In this document: piece by piece, positions 7,112 through 14,214 of the stretch | Position numbering within the stretch: position 1 is the first letter of the stretch | How the letters are laid out: every line of letters starts with the position of its first letter | NCBI GenBank assembly: GCA_002382525.1 | Contig: DFYA01000075.1 | Coordinates: 1 to 17,472 of the forward strand | Origin: Opitutaceae bacterium UBA4094 | GTDB taxonomy: Bacteria > Verrucomicrobiota > Verrucomicrobiia > Opitutales > Opitutaceae | Length of the DNA stretch: 17,472 bases | Direction: 5' to 3' | Notes under the pieces: model-generated | The model's database searches: none | Told to the model about the DNA's origin: nothing | Seen by the model: the letters and a program-made list of their open reading frames with translations, nothing else | Program-made: the position numbers and the translations under genes

Positions 7112-7175
7112 TGTGGGACGCGAGCTTGCCCCGATTCCGGGGGCGAAGAAATCGCGAGCAAGCTCGCTTCCCACA
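7112..7175. repeat. REPIN-like two-armed inverted repeat
   Basis: The left arm TGTGGGACGCGAGCTTGC (7112-7129) and right arm GCAAGCTCGCTTCCCACA (7158-7175) are complementary at 17 of 18 positions. Between them are 28 bases that contain an inner hairpin CCCCG-ATTC-CGGGG (7129-7142) and the start of a GCGAGC-AA-GCTCGC palindrome (7154-7167) in the right half. Two REP units facing each other form a REPIN, a short element moved by a RAYT transposase elsewhere. It lies between the kinase (stop at 7183) and thpR (start at 7027). The right half shares 19 identical bases with the solo element at 3136-3154. Confidence 0.75.
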
Positions 7176-7182
7176 TTAAAAC

Positions 7183-9183
7183 CTACGCGGGGCGGAGCTC
7201 GACCCAGAAGACACTGCCTTCGCCGGGCGCGGACTTTAGACCGACGCGGCCGCCCATGCGTTCAACGGCTTTTTTGACGATCGAGAGGCCGATGCCGGTG
7301 CCGCCATACGAAGGAACCACCTGCTCGAAGATGGTGAAGATTTTCTCGTGTTGAGAGGATTCGATGCCGATGCCGTTGTCCTGAAACACCACGCGCACCC
7401 GGGTCTCGTGCGGTTCGGCCCATACGCGGACGCGCGGTTTCACGCCGGGAATGACGAACTTCACGGCGTTGCCGAGCAGGTTGGAAAACACTTGGGTGAG
7501 CATGGCTTCGTTGCCCAGCAAGACGGGTAATGCGCCGTCGATCACGATGTCGGCTTTGTCGGGCGCGAGGAGCGGGTAAGTGTCGGTGATGCCTCGAATC
7601 AACGGCCCAACGGGAACGGACGCGAGCGGGAGCGGACCGCGCATGATGCGGCTGTAGTTGAGGACGTCCTGGATGAGTTTGTCCATGCGCGAGGCGGCCG
7701 CGGCGATACGGCGCAAATAGCCTTGGGCGGTGGCGTCGACTTGGTGGGCGTGCTCGGTGAGGAGGATGTCGGAAAACCCTTCGAGGGCGCGGAGCGGGGC
7801 GCGCATGTCGTGGGCGATGCTGTAGGAAAACGCCTCCAGTTCGCCGATCGTTTCTTGGAGTTCGGCGGTGCGCGCGGCGACGGTGTGTTCCAGGATTTCT
7901 TCGGCCTGTTTTTGGTCTTCGATGTCAGTGCTCGATCCGATCCAGAAAAGCACCGAGCCATCGGCGTCCTTCATCGCGTGGGCGCGGGTGAGGTGCCAGC
8001 GATACGCGCCGTCGTGGCGCAAGAAACGATGCTCGATCTGGAAGGGCTTTCCGGTCTCGACGGAGAGTTTCCAAAGCCGGACGTTGCCGATGCGATCTTC
8101 GGTGTGGACGAGTTCGAGCCAGCCCCACTCGACCAGTTGATCGGGCGGGACACCGGTGAACTCGGACCACTGCGGGTTGACGTAGTTGACCTCGCCTTTG
8201 GCGGAGGCGGTGAAGATTTTTTGCGGCATCGCTTCCGCCATGAAACGCAGCCGCTGCTCGCTCTGGCGCAGGCTGTGGGATGCGCGCGCGCGTTCGAGCG
8301 ACTCCCAGCAGCGAGCGACGACGAGTTCGACGAGACGGATGTCGTCGGGGCTCCAGGTGCGCGGGGTGGTTTGATGGACGGCCATCGCGGCGGTGAACAC
8401 GCCGTCTTTGTGCAGCGGCACACAGATGACGGCGCGGATGTTGGTGGCGCGGTAGGCGGGAAGGTCTTCGGGCTCGATGCGCGGATCGGTCTCGGCATCG
8501 GCCACGATGTAGGCCTCGTTGGCGAGCATCTGGCGGTCGCATTCATGGCCGAAGGCGCGCACGGGCCAGCGCCCAACGATGCTGGCAACGTCGCGGCAAA
8601 AGTCGCCGGTGACGACGAACTGCGACTGGTGTTCCACGGTTGCGTAAGCGCAGCGGTCCACGTGGAGGTGTTCGCCGAGGAGGCGTGCCGTGACGGTCAT
8701 GATTTCGTCCGGATCGGAGAGGTGCTGAGTGACCTCGTTGAGGGTAACGAGAAAACGCAGCAGGTCTTCCTGGCCCTTGCGCTCGGTGACGTCGCGCGTG
8801 GTGCCGGCGACGGCTTCGACGTTGCCCTCGCGGTCGAGCACGGGAACGAAAATGTAGTCGTAGATGCGACGGCCGTTGGCGCCATTGAACGGAACCTCTC
8901 CGCGAATGGATTCCTTGGTGGCGACGACCTGGTCGATTTCGCGGTCGTGCATGGCGGCGTGCCACGGTTCGTAGCCGAGTTCGAGGCAGGTTTTGCCTGC
9001 GGCTTCGGTCCAGGTTTTGCCCCACATGGCGAGGAGCGCCTGGTTGGCGTAGCGGAAACGGTGTTGGAGATCGAAGACGTAAACGAGGTCCGGCGTCGTT
9101 CCGAGAATCGTCTCGTAGAGCCGTCTCTGTTGATCGGGAGAAAGAGGCTCGGAAGCCGGGTTGGATTCGTCGTGCGAACTCAC
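7183..9183 (-). CDS. Soluble PAS-GAF-PAS sensor histidine kinase
   Basis: The 666-residue cytoplasmic kinase has no membrane segment. Numbered from the GTG at 9183: PAS at about 24-135 (ETILGTTPDLVYVFDLQHR), GAF at about 142-297 (ending before a short coiled coil), PAS at about 309-427 (a PAS-PAC of the type FRHDGAYRWHLTRAHA), HisKA with phosphoacceptor H458 in SYSIAHDMRAPLR, and HATPase_c with NLLGNAVKF, DNGIGI and GTGIGLSIVKKA. All catalytic boxes are intact. The catalytic half resembles that of the triple-PAS kinase at 771-2711, so the two are paralogs with different sensor parts. There is no attached receiver. The start is uncertain: GTG 9183, GTG 9192 and TTG 9222 are all in frame, without a Shine-Dalgarno, and the conserved sequence begins after all three. 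Confidence 0.9.
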   Translation of the reverse strand: MSSHDESNPASEPLSPDQQRRLYETILGTTPDLVYVFDLQHRFRYANQALLAMWGKTWTEAAGKTCLELGYEPWHAAMHDREIDQVVATKESIRGEVPFNGANGRRIYDYIFVPVLDREGNVEAVAGTTRDVTERKGQEDLLRFLVTLNEVTQHLSDPDEIMTVTARLLGEHLHVDRCAYATVEHQSQFVVTGDFCRDVASIVGRWPVRAFGHECDRQMLANEAYIVADAETDPRIEPEDLPAYRATNIRAVICVPLHKDGVFTAAMAVHQTTPRTWSPDDIRLVELVVARCWESLERARASHSLRQSEQRLRFMAEAMPQKIFTASAKGEVNYVNPQWSEFTGVPPDQLVEWGWLELVHTEDRIGNVRLWKLSVETGKPFQIEHRFLRHDGAYRWHLTRAHAMKDADGSVLFWIGSSTDIEDQKQAEEILEHTVAARTAELQETIGELEAFSYSIAHDMRAPLRALEGFSDILLTEHAHQVDATAQGYLRRIAAAASRMDKLIQDVLNYSRIMRGPLPLASVPVGPLIRGITDTYPLLAPDKADIVIDGALPVLLGNEAMLTQVFSNLLGNAVKFVIPGVKPRVRVWAEPHETRVRVVFQDNGIGIESSQHEKIFTIFEQVVPSYGGTGIGLSIVKKAVERMGGRVGLKSAPGEGSVFWVELRPA

Positions 9184-9531
9184 GCGTCCCACAGGGTTAC
9201 ACCGCGCGGAACGGAGGCGCAATCATCGGGCTATCGGGGAATTTACCGAACGTAGGCGATTCTCGAAGGCGGAGAGGCAAGGTGTTTTCGATTGGGCGGG
9301 CGGGGAGGCGAGACGGCGGCGCGCGCGATGGTTGCAGTGGTTCGATCTCAATCCGTGACACAGAGCACACGGAGCCGGAAGGAGGTCGGGGAGGACACCG
9401 GGTGGGCGGGAAATCGGGCGTGCATGCGGGGCCGATTCGGGAGCCGGTTGTGTCCTGCTCTGTGAACTCTGGATCGGAACTCCGGCTCGGCTCAGTGACC
9501 CACTCCGCTTTAAAACGTATCCGGTGAATAA
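9184..9531. other. Gene-free stretch with a degenerate inverted repeat
   Basis: No credible gene is seen in these 348 bases between the second kinase and the first paralog. CACAGAGCACACGGAGCCGG (9360-9379) faces a diverged inverted copy at about 9443-9468, whose reverse complement reads TTCACAGAGCAGGACACAAC. GAGCCGGA (9372-9379) also pairs with TCCGGCTC (9481-9488). Motifs of the CACAGAG...CACGGAG type recur between genes in several phyla. It may carry the kinase promoter and the end of the paralog transcript, but no clear terminator was identified. Confidence 0.35.
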
Positions 9532-10839
9532 CTACGGTTGTTCGCGGGGCACGCTGTGAGTTTGTCGGGTGCCGTCCGTTTTGTGCTCGATGACCTGACC
9601 GCGTTCGAGGGCCTTGATCCATTGGCCGTGGCGGCGCAAATACGCGTCGGCGGCTTCGGCGCCGAGTTGCGCGGTGAGTTGAGCGCGCGTCTGTTCGGCG
9701 ATGACTTGAAGGCTCTCTTGTTTGACGTCGGGCGAAAGACTTGGGTTGCGGACGATCTGCAGCGCCTCGCTCGGGACGGTGTAGCGTAAATCGTAAACCT
9801 GATTGGCGGTGGCGCGGGGCAGGCCGAGGCGCTCGGTGAGGGCGGCGAGGTTGCGGTAGTCGTGATCCTTGGCGCGCATGTAGTCGGCTCCGCGCTCGGG
9901 CCCGAGTTGTTGGGCGATCTGGGCGTCGAGGGCCTTTTGGGCCTCGCGTCGTTCCTTCCAGTAAGCCGCGTCGGCATTCGGTGGCGCGCTGGCAAACTGG
10001 TCGTCGAATTGTTTGCGCAGGGCGAAGACGGAGCGGAACTCCTGCTCGTCGGGGCCGAAGGCGACGAGCTCGGAGCGGAGGCGGCCGGCGGTGGCGGACG
10101 AGCGGAGTTCGTATTCGCGGTATTCGTCGGGAGTGAGGGACGCTTTAAGTTCCGCGTCTTTTTCGGCGCGGAGGAAGCGGATCTTTTCTTCGTCGGACGC
10201 CATCGAGACCCCGCGCGTCTCACGCTGGATCTGCGAAATCATGGTGTTGTAGTCTTCGTTGATCTCGCGGAGGAGGTCGCGTTTTTCGCGCGGGATGGGG
10301 TGCGTGTCGTTGGCGTCGCGAGGCGATTCGCCGAGGAGTTCGAGGCGCAGCGCGGCTTTTTCGCGGCGCAAATCGAGTTGCGCGAGGCGCTGTTCGAGCG
10401 TGGTGGGATCGTTGTAGTGGGAGTTGCCCACGTCCCAGAAGTTGCGCGGTGGGCGCGGAGGGCGGACGGCTTCTTCGCGGGCGCGGAACCGGTCGTTGAT
10501 CTCGGCGTTAACGAGCAGGCGGAGCTGGCGTTCGGGAATTCCGGCGGCGCGGAGGTTGGCGACGAAAACGGCGAGGTCGCCGGATTGGATGCGCGCCCAA
10601 GTTTCAGACGGCGGCGCGTTGTGCGAAGGGAGGACGGCGGAGCCGCCGTTGGTGTTGCGAGCGAGGGTGGGGGACGAGGACGCGGCGGAGCGGGATGCGG
10701 CGGATGAGACGGCGGACGCGGAGGTCCTTCCTCCGTCGGAAATGTATTGGGAAGACGGAGACGAGCGGAACGAGATATAGCCGAGCAAGGCGGCGTTGAG
10801 GAAAAGGGAGGCGACGAGAACGAGGGGTGATCGGGTCAT
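9532..10839 (-). CDS. Membrane-anchored helical protein, paralog 1 of 4 (unknown function)
   Basis: The 435-residue protein has an N-terminal hydrophobic anchor (about 5-22, LVLVASLFLNAALLGYI) without a convincing cleavage site, a Ser/Ala-rich linker (about 28-80) and a long charged, mostly helical domain. Landmarks shared with the three paralogs are LRAAGIPERQLR (97-108), IPREKRDLLREINEDY (182-197), LTPDEYREYELRSS (235-248), WKERREAQKALDAQI (294-308), RLGLPRATANQVYDLR (337-352) and the C-terminal LGAEAADAYLRRHGQWIKALERGQ (392-415, in part). The topology suggests a periplasmic domain tethered to the inner membrane. The L-T-P-x-E element recalls the LTxxQ motif of Spy/CpxP proteins, but only weakly. 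It is last in a three-gene run, 32 bases after paralog 2. The ATG at 10839 was chosen because the anchor follows it directly. The family is not one I recognise. Confidence 0.8.
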   Translation of the reverse strand: MTRSPLVLVASLFLNAALLGYISFRSSPSSQYISDGGRTSASAVSSAASRSAASSSPTLARNTNGGSAVLPSHNAPPSETWARIQSGDLAVFVANLRAAGIPERQLRLLVNAEINDRFRAREEAVRPPRPPRNFWDVGNSHYNDPTTLEQRLAQLDLRREKAALRLELLGESPRDANDTHPIPREKRDLLREINEDYNTMISQIQRETRGVSMASDEEKIRFLRAEKDAELKASLTPDEYREYELRSSATAGRLRSELVAFGPDEQEFRSVFALRKQFDDQFASAPPNADAAYWKERREAQKALDAQIAQQLGPERGADYMRAKDHDYRNLAALTERLGLPRATANQVYDLRYTVPSEALQIVRNPSLSPDVKQESLQVIAEQTRAQLTAQLGAEAADAYLRRHGQWIKALERGQVIEHKTDGTRQTHSVPREQP

Positions 10840-10871
10840 GGGAAGTGCCTCATGGAGGACGAAACGAAGGA

Positions 10872-12122
10872 TTAGCGATTCAGCGATTCGACGGTTTCCC
10901 AGCGGTCCGCGAAGAGGATAACCTCTTGACCTTGAGCGAGTGTTTTGAGCCAACGCATATTTGTCTGGAGATAGGCCTCGGCCGCTTCGGTGCCGAGGTG
11001 GCCTTCGACTTGGGAGCGAATTCGGGCGGCGAGGTCCACGAGCGCCTTCGCGCGGCCATCAGCCGAGAGCGTCGTGTTCGCGTCGAGCGCTGAAATGGTT
11101 TTGTCCACTTCTTCCCGTAACGCATACACGCGGTCCGGGGTGTCGCTCGGCAGGTCGAAACGCCGGGTGGCGAGAACGAGAATCTGGTAATCCCGATCCT
11201 GCTGTTTGTGCGCGTTCTGCCATCTTTCGCTCCCGACTAGAGCGAAGATCTGATCATTCAAGGCTTTCTCTTCACGAGCGCGCTCTTCCGTGGATATCCC
11301 GGGTGCCTCTTGTTGGGCGAAGGGGTCGGAGCTTTCATGAAGCGCGGCGATTTTTGAGCGGAGTGCGTAGATCTGTCGGAACTCGGCCTCGGTTAGGCCG
11401 AGCCAGCTACCTTCGCGACGCAGTTCAGCGGCGATGTCCGAAGTTCGCATTTCGTAGATCTCGCGTTCTTCGGGGGTCATCACGGCGAGGATATCCCGTT
11501 TACGTTCCTCGTATAGCAGTCGCATCTTCGCGGTGTCCGATTCGGTGTGAAAACCGAAGGTCTGTTGCTGGATTGATGCCTCGAGTTCGAGGTAGTCCTT
11601 TTCGATTCGTTCGATTTGCTTCCGTTTCTGTTCCGGGAGAAAGCCGAGTCTTATATCGGGCTCCGGCTGGCAACTCGGGCCGACGATTCGATCTTCCGTT
11701 TCAGCCGTTTCACGCGCGAGCGCGTCGATCGCGACGAGTTGATCCTTGGTGAGCATGAAGTCCCGATGATTCCGGCCATAACGCCACCATGTCTCGTCCG
11801 ATTCGGCTTCGGGTGCGATAACGCGGAATCGCTCTTGGTAGTCTTCGCGGATGCGGGCGCGCACGACTTCACGCGCGATTCTGTCCGGGAAACCGGTTTG
11901 GTGCAGGCGGACGAGAAGTGCAGCGTAATCGTCGCTGGCGAACGCGGCGGAGAAATCGGATGCCGGCACCGGAGACGGGACCGACTTGGCGTCGAACGAC
12001 AGAGATGTCCGTTCTTCGTCGGATGCGTATTCAGAAGTTGGTGACGCACGAAACGCGATGTAGCCGAGGAGAGCGGCGTTGAGGGTGGCGAGAGCCGCGA
12101 TCGCGATGGCGGAGCGGTTCAT
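10872..12122 (-). CDS. Membrane-anchored helical protein, paralog 2 of 4 (unknown function)
   Basis: The 416-residue protein has the same plan: hydrophobic anchor (about 5-22, sharing LNAALLGYI at 14-22 with paralog 1), linker, then a charged helical domain. Family landmarks are LHQTGFPDR (73-81), TWWRYGRN (111-118), FLPEQKRKQIERIEKDY (161-177), MTPEEREIYEMRTS (215-228), TEAEFRQIYALR (244-255), RFDLPSDTPDRVYALR (321-336) and LGTEAAEAYLQTNMRWLK (376-393). It is the most diverged copy and lacks the WKERREA segment, having STEERAREEKALNDQI instead. One 60-base row sampled at 11581 is 48% GC, lower than rows sampled from the other copies, hinting at different age or origin. Its ATG overlaps the TGA of paralog 3 (ATGA, 12119-12122), which fixes the start and indicates translational coupling. 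Confidence 0.8.
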   Translation of the reverse strand: MNRSAIAIAALATLNAALLGYIAFRASPTSEYASDEERTSLSFDAKSVPSPVPASDFSAAFASDDYAALLVRLHQTGFPDRIAREVVRARIREDYQERFRVIAPEAESDETWWRYGRNHRDFMLTKDQLVAIDALARETAETEDRIVGPSCQPEPDIRLGFLPEQKRKQIERIEKDYLELEASIQQQTFGFHTESDTAKMRLLYEERKRDILAVMTPEEREIYEMRTSDIAAELRREGSWLGLTEAEFRQIYALRSKIAALHESSDPFAQQEAPGISTEERAREEKALNDQIFALVGSERWQNAHKQQDRDYQILVLATRRFDLPSDTPDRVYALREEVDKTISALDANTTLSADGRAKALVDLAARIRSQVEGHLGTEAAEAYLQTNMRWLKTLAQGQEVILFADRWETVESLNR

Positions 12123-13429
12123 TTTGCGGCGGGTTTGGGGGGCTTGGGGAGGGCCTTGGTGTCCCACCCGGTGGCGTCTTCACGGAAGGTGATGGTGTTG
12201 CCCTTTTCGAGTTCCTTGAGCCAGCCCATGCCGTTGTTTTTGAAATAGGCTTCGGCGCCCTCCGCGCCGAGGCTCGTGCGGATTTGGTCGCGGGTGCGGG
12301 CGGCGACGGCGGCGAGGGCGGCTTTTTTCTCGTCGAAACCGAGGGCGGGATTATCGGCGATTTGTTGCACGTTGGCGGCGGCCGTATCGCGCAGCGCATA
12401 GAGGCGCGACGGCGTGTCGGCGGGCAGGTCGAGGCGGCGGGTGGCGGCTTCGAGCTGGCGCCAGTCGTTATCCTGCAGGCGAAGGGACTCGGCGTAACGT
12501 TCCTCGCCGATCACTGAGCGGATCTGCTCCTGGAGTTGTTTCTCGGCCTCGCGGCGTTCTTTCCAGTAGTTCTGATCGCGCTCGGGGTGGGGGGAGTAGC
12601 CGTCGTGGGGCGGATTGTATTTTTCGTCGAAGGCCTTTTGGAGTGGAAAGATCGCGAGGTATTCCTGCTCGGTGGCGTCGAACTGGGTCATCTTGTGGCG
12701 GAGCTGTTGCGCGGTGTTGGACATGCGCAGCTCGTAGGCTTGGCGTTCCTCGGGCGTCATGAGGGCCTCGATGTCGCGTTTTTGTTCTTCTTGGAGGAAG
12801 CGGAGTTTCTCGGCGTCGGAAGCGAGGCGAAAACCTTGGGAATCCTGGTGGATCTCGCTCATGAGCTCTTGATAGTCCTGCTGAATCTCGCGGAGAGCTT
12901 TGATCTTGTCTTCGGGGAGGAAGGCGAGGCGTTGGTCCTGCCAGCCGCGGTTGGATTTGGGGGTGTCGGGCCCGAGGAGGCGTTCGGTTTCGTCGCGCAC
13001 TTCGCGTTGCAGGCGGCGGGATTCTTCGCGTTGGGCCTTGGTCAAGCCGCGCCAGCCGTCTTGGCGGTCGCGGTCGTCTTTCCACCACGGCTGGTTGGGG
13101 TCGGGTTCGGGATGAAGGGCTTTGAAACGGGCCTCGTAGTTTTTCCAGATACGCATCTGGACGATGGTGCGCACGAGGTCGTCGGAGAGGCCGGCGGCGC
13201 GGAGGAGATCGCGGAGGGCTTGGGTATCGTTGCCGTTGAGAGCGGAGACGAGTTCAGGGGAAAGTTGGATGCCGGTGGAATTGAGGGTGCCGGAGCCCTC
13301 GGTGGGGCGCGCGGTGGTCGAGGCGGACGCGGGCGCGGAGGTGTCGGAGGACGGGCGCCGGAGTGTGACGGTGACGAGAGCGGCGTTGACGACGAGGGAC
13401 GCGGCGAGGAGCAAGGGCAGCGCTTTCAT
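12119..13429 (-). CDS. Membrane-anchored helical protein, paralog 3 of 4 (unknown function)
   Basis: The 436-residue protein has anchor MKALPLLLAASLVVNAALV, a Ser/Thr/Ala-rich linker to about 55, and the family helical domain: LRDLLRAAGLSDD (72-84), PWWKDDRD (114-121), FLPEDKIKALREIQQDY (170-186), FLQEEQKRDIEALMTPEE (211-228), YELRMSNTAQQLR (232-244), YWKERREAEKQLQEQI (288-303), RRLDLPADTPSRLYALR (331-347) and GAEAYFKNNGMGWLKELEKG (391-410). It is closest to paralog 4, sharing the start and the YELRMS-TAQQLR block. It ends in a Lys/Pro tail (KPPKPAAK). It is the first gene of the paralog 3-2-1 run, so its promoter should lie within the 116 bases separating it from the divergent antitoxin gene. 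Function unknown; an envelope role is inferred only from the anchor. Confidence 0.8.
   Translation of the reverse strand: MKALPLLLAASLVVNAALVTVTLRRPSSDTSAPASASTTARPTEGSGTLNSTGIQLSPELVSALNGNDTQALRDLLRAAGLSDDLVRTIVQMRIWKNYEARFKALHPEPDPNQPWWKDDRDRQDGWRGLTKAQREESRRLQREVRDETERLLGPDTPKSNRGWQDQRLAFLPEDKIKALREIQQDYQELMSEIHQDSQGFRLASDAEKLRFLQEEQKRDIEALMTPEERQAYELRMSNTAQQLRHKMTQFDATEQEYLAIFPLQKAFDEKYNPPHDGYSPHPERDQNYWKERREAEKQLQEQIRSVIGEERYAESLRLQDNDWRQLEAATRRLDLPADTPSRLYALRDTAAANVQQIADNPALGFDEKKAALAAVAARTRDQIRTSLGAEGAEAYFKNNGMGWLKELEKGNTITFREDATGWDTKALPKPPKPAAK
12131..12153 (+). other. G-quadruplex motif at the paralog 3 / paralog 2 junction
   Basis: The plus strand reads G3-TTT-G6-CTT-G4-A-G3, which meets the canonical four-tract pattern. 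It lies in the last codons of paralog 3 (Lys/Pro-rich tail), just before the ATGA overlap, on the template strand. The proline codons account for most of it; a similar tract ends paralog 4. Confidence 0.4.
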
Positions 13430-13500
13430 GGGGAGGCGCGGAAGCTAGGCGGGGTGGTGGGGCGCGGCAAATTCTTTGGGGATGAACGTGCGGTCGCGCC

Positions 13501-13523
13501 CGTCCGGGCAGTGCCAGCGGACG
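13501..13523. promoter_or_regulatory. Inverted repeat before the antitoxin gene, candidate operator
   Basis: CGTCCG (13501-13506) pairs with CGGACG (13518-13523), and the interior GGCA-G-TGCC adds four more pairs, leaving only an AG bulge. The structure ends 22 bases before the antitoxin ATG at 13546 and is followed by AAAAAA on the plus strand. Antitoxins usually repress their own operon through such palindromes, so this is a candidate operator. It lies in the gap shared with divergent paralog 3. A chance GC-rich hairpin remains possible. Confidence 0.35.
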
Positions 13524-13545
13524 AAAAAACCACACCGTCCGCCGT

Positions 13546-13776
13546 ATGAGCGTTATCGAACTTGAACGGGCGTTTGAAAAGATGTCCGCCCAAGAGCAGG
13601 AGCAGTTTGCGGAGTGGTATGAGCAACGACTGGCGCGGGACGGTTTTGCGCCGGCCAATGAGAGTGAATGGACGGTCGAGATTGAGCAGCGCCTGGAGGA
13701 AATCCGCAGCGGCAAGGTGCAGGGTCTTCCCGGCGAATTCGTCATGGCGGAACTGCGCCGTCGTTACGGCTCGTGA
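13546..13776 (+). CDS. Antitoxin of a ParE/RelE-type module (addiction module component family)
   Basis: This is a 76-residue soluble, acidic protein. The N-terminal helix (MSVIELERAFEKMSAQEQEQ) and the C-terminal block from W42, EIEQRLEEIRSGKVQGLPGE then FVMAELRRRY, match the putative addiction module component family: a Trp, then E-I--R--E--SG-V-G-P-E----LR-R. Such proteins wrap the cognate toxin with the C-terminal region and usually repress their own promoter. The gene appears intact. Its TGA (13774-13776) overlaps the GTG start of the toxin frame (13773), the standard coupled arrangement. It sits on the opposite strand to the paralog array and divides it, so the module probably inserted there. 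Confidence 0.85.
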   Translation: MSVIELERAFEKMSAQEQEQFAEWYEQRLARDGFAPANESEWTVEIEQRLEEIRSGKVQGLPGEFVMAELRRRYGS

Positions 13777-14085
13777 AGCCATTCAAGCTGCATCCGCTAG
13801 CAAGGCGGATCTGTTGGCCGCAGCGGAGTATTACGAGCGGAAGAGCTGGGCGCTGGCCGGGCGCTTCGCTGCGGAGATGGATCGACTGGTGCGGGAGGTG
13901 TGCGCCACTCCCGGACTGTTCCGGACGTTCAGCGAGGAGACGCGGCGCCACTTTGGCGGGCGATTCCCTATGCGGTGATCTACGTCGACGAACCCGACCA
14001 TGTGCTTGTCCTCGCGTTCGCCCACTTCAAGCGGCGTCCGGGTTACTGGATTGATCGCCTTCTGCGCAGCGGCCTGGCCGAGTGA
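13773..14085 (+). pseudogene. ParE/RelE-family toxin, broken by two -1 frameshifts
   Basis: Three frames must be joined to read one toxin. GTG 13773 gives VKPFKLHPL; from 13799 a second frame gives SKADLLAAAEYYERKSWALA and onward through LFRTFSEETRRHFGGRFP; from about 13967 a third gives PYAVIYVDEPDHVLVLAFAH and FKRRPGYWIDRLLRSGLAE, ending at TGA 14083-14085. Joined, this is about 104 residues with the ParE-like order: LHP near the start, AA-YYE helix, FP-Y-VIY strand, V-VLAFAH strand and the RRPGYW ending. Each break equals one missing base, one around 13797-13799 and one in the CCC run at 13969-13971 or nearby. The toxin is presumably inactive if the breaks are real; sequencing error is possible, mainly at the homopolymer. 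The upstream antitoxin is intact. Confidence 0.8.
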
Positions 14086-14214
14086 CTTTCATCATAACCC
14101 CTTTTCAACCACCGCGCATGCTGCGAAGGAGGTGTCGCGTGGTGGTAGCGGCCTGCATTCTGAACTCACGTTGAGGGCCACTGGCATCACGAGCCCGGGA
14201 CGGACGCTCGCAGC

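Noticed and set aside
7028..7174. Upstream extension of thpR to near 7174
   Set aside because: The extra residues run through the REPIN-like repeat and precede the conserved N-terminal strand RLFVAI, which normally lies close to the start.
7723..9255. Long plus-strand open frame (about 510 codons) opposite the PAS-GAF kinase
   Set aside because: Its translation is a Gly/Val/Asp-rich mirror of the kinase codons with no recognisable domain; the minus-strand kinase has intact catalytic motifs throughout.
9862..10707. Plus-strand open frame (about 281 codons) opposite paralog 1
   Set aside because: Same antisense-frame composition and no domain; paralog 1 is conserved with its neighbours.
12536..13549. 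Plus-strand open frame (about 337 codons) opposite paralog 3
   Set aside because: Low-complexity Gly/Val/Phe/Glu composition typical of antisense frames in GC-rich genes; paralog 3 is supported by three homologs in the same window.
13773..14085. Programmed ribosomal frameshifting to produce the full toxin
   Set aside because: Two shifts in one short gene would be needed, and I see no classical slippery heptamer at either junction; mutation or sequencing error is simpler.
14108..14146. ACCACC ... GGTGGT hairpin downstream of the toxin pseudogene as a terminator or attachment site
   Set aside because: Only six pairs at the base with a 27-base unpaired interior, no T run and no matching direct repeat at the other side of the cassette.
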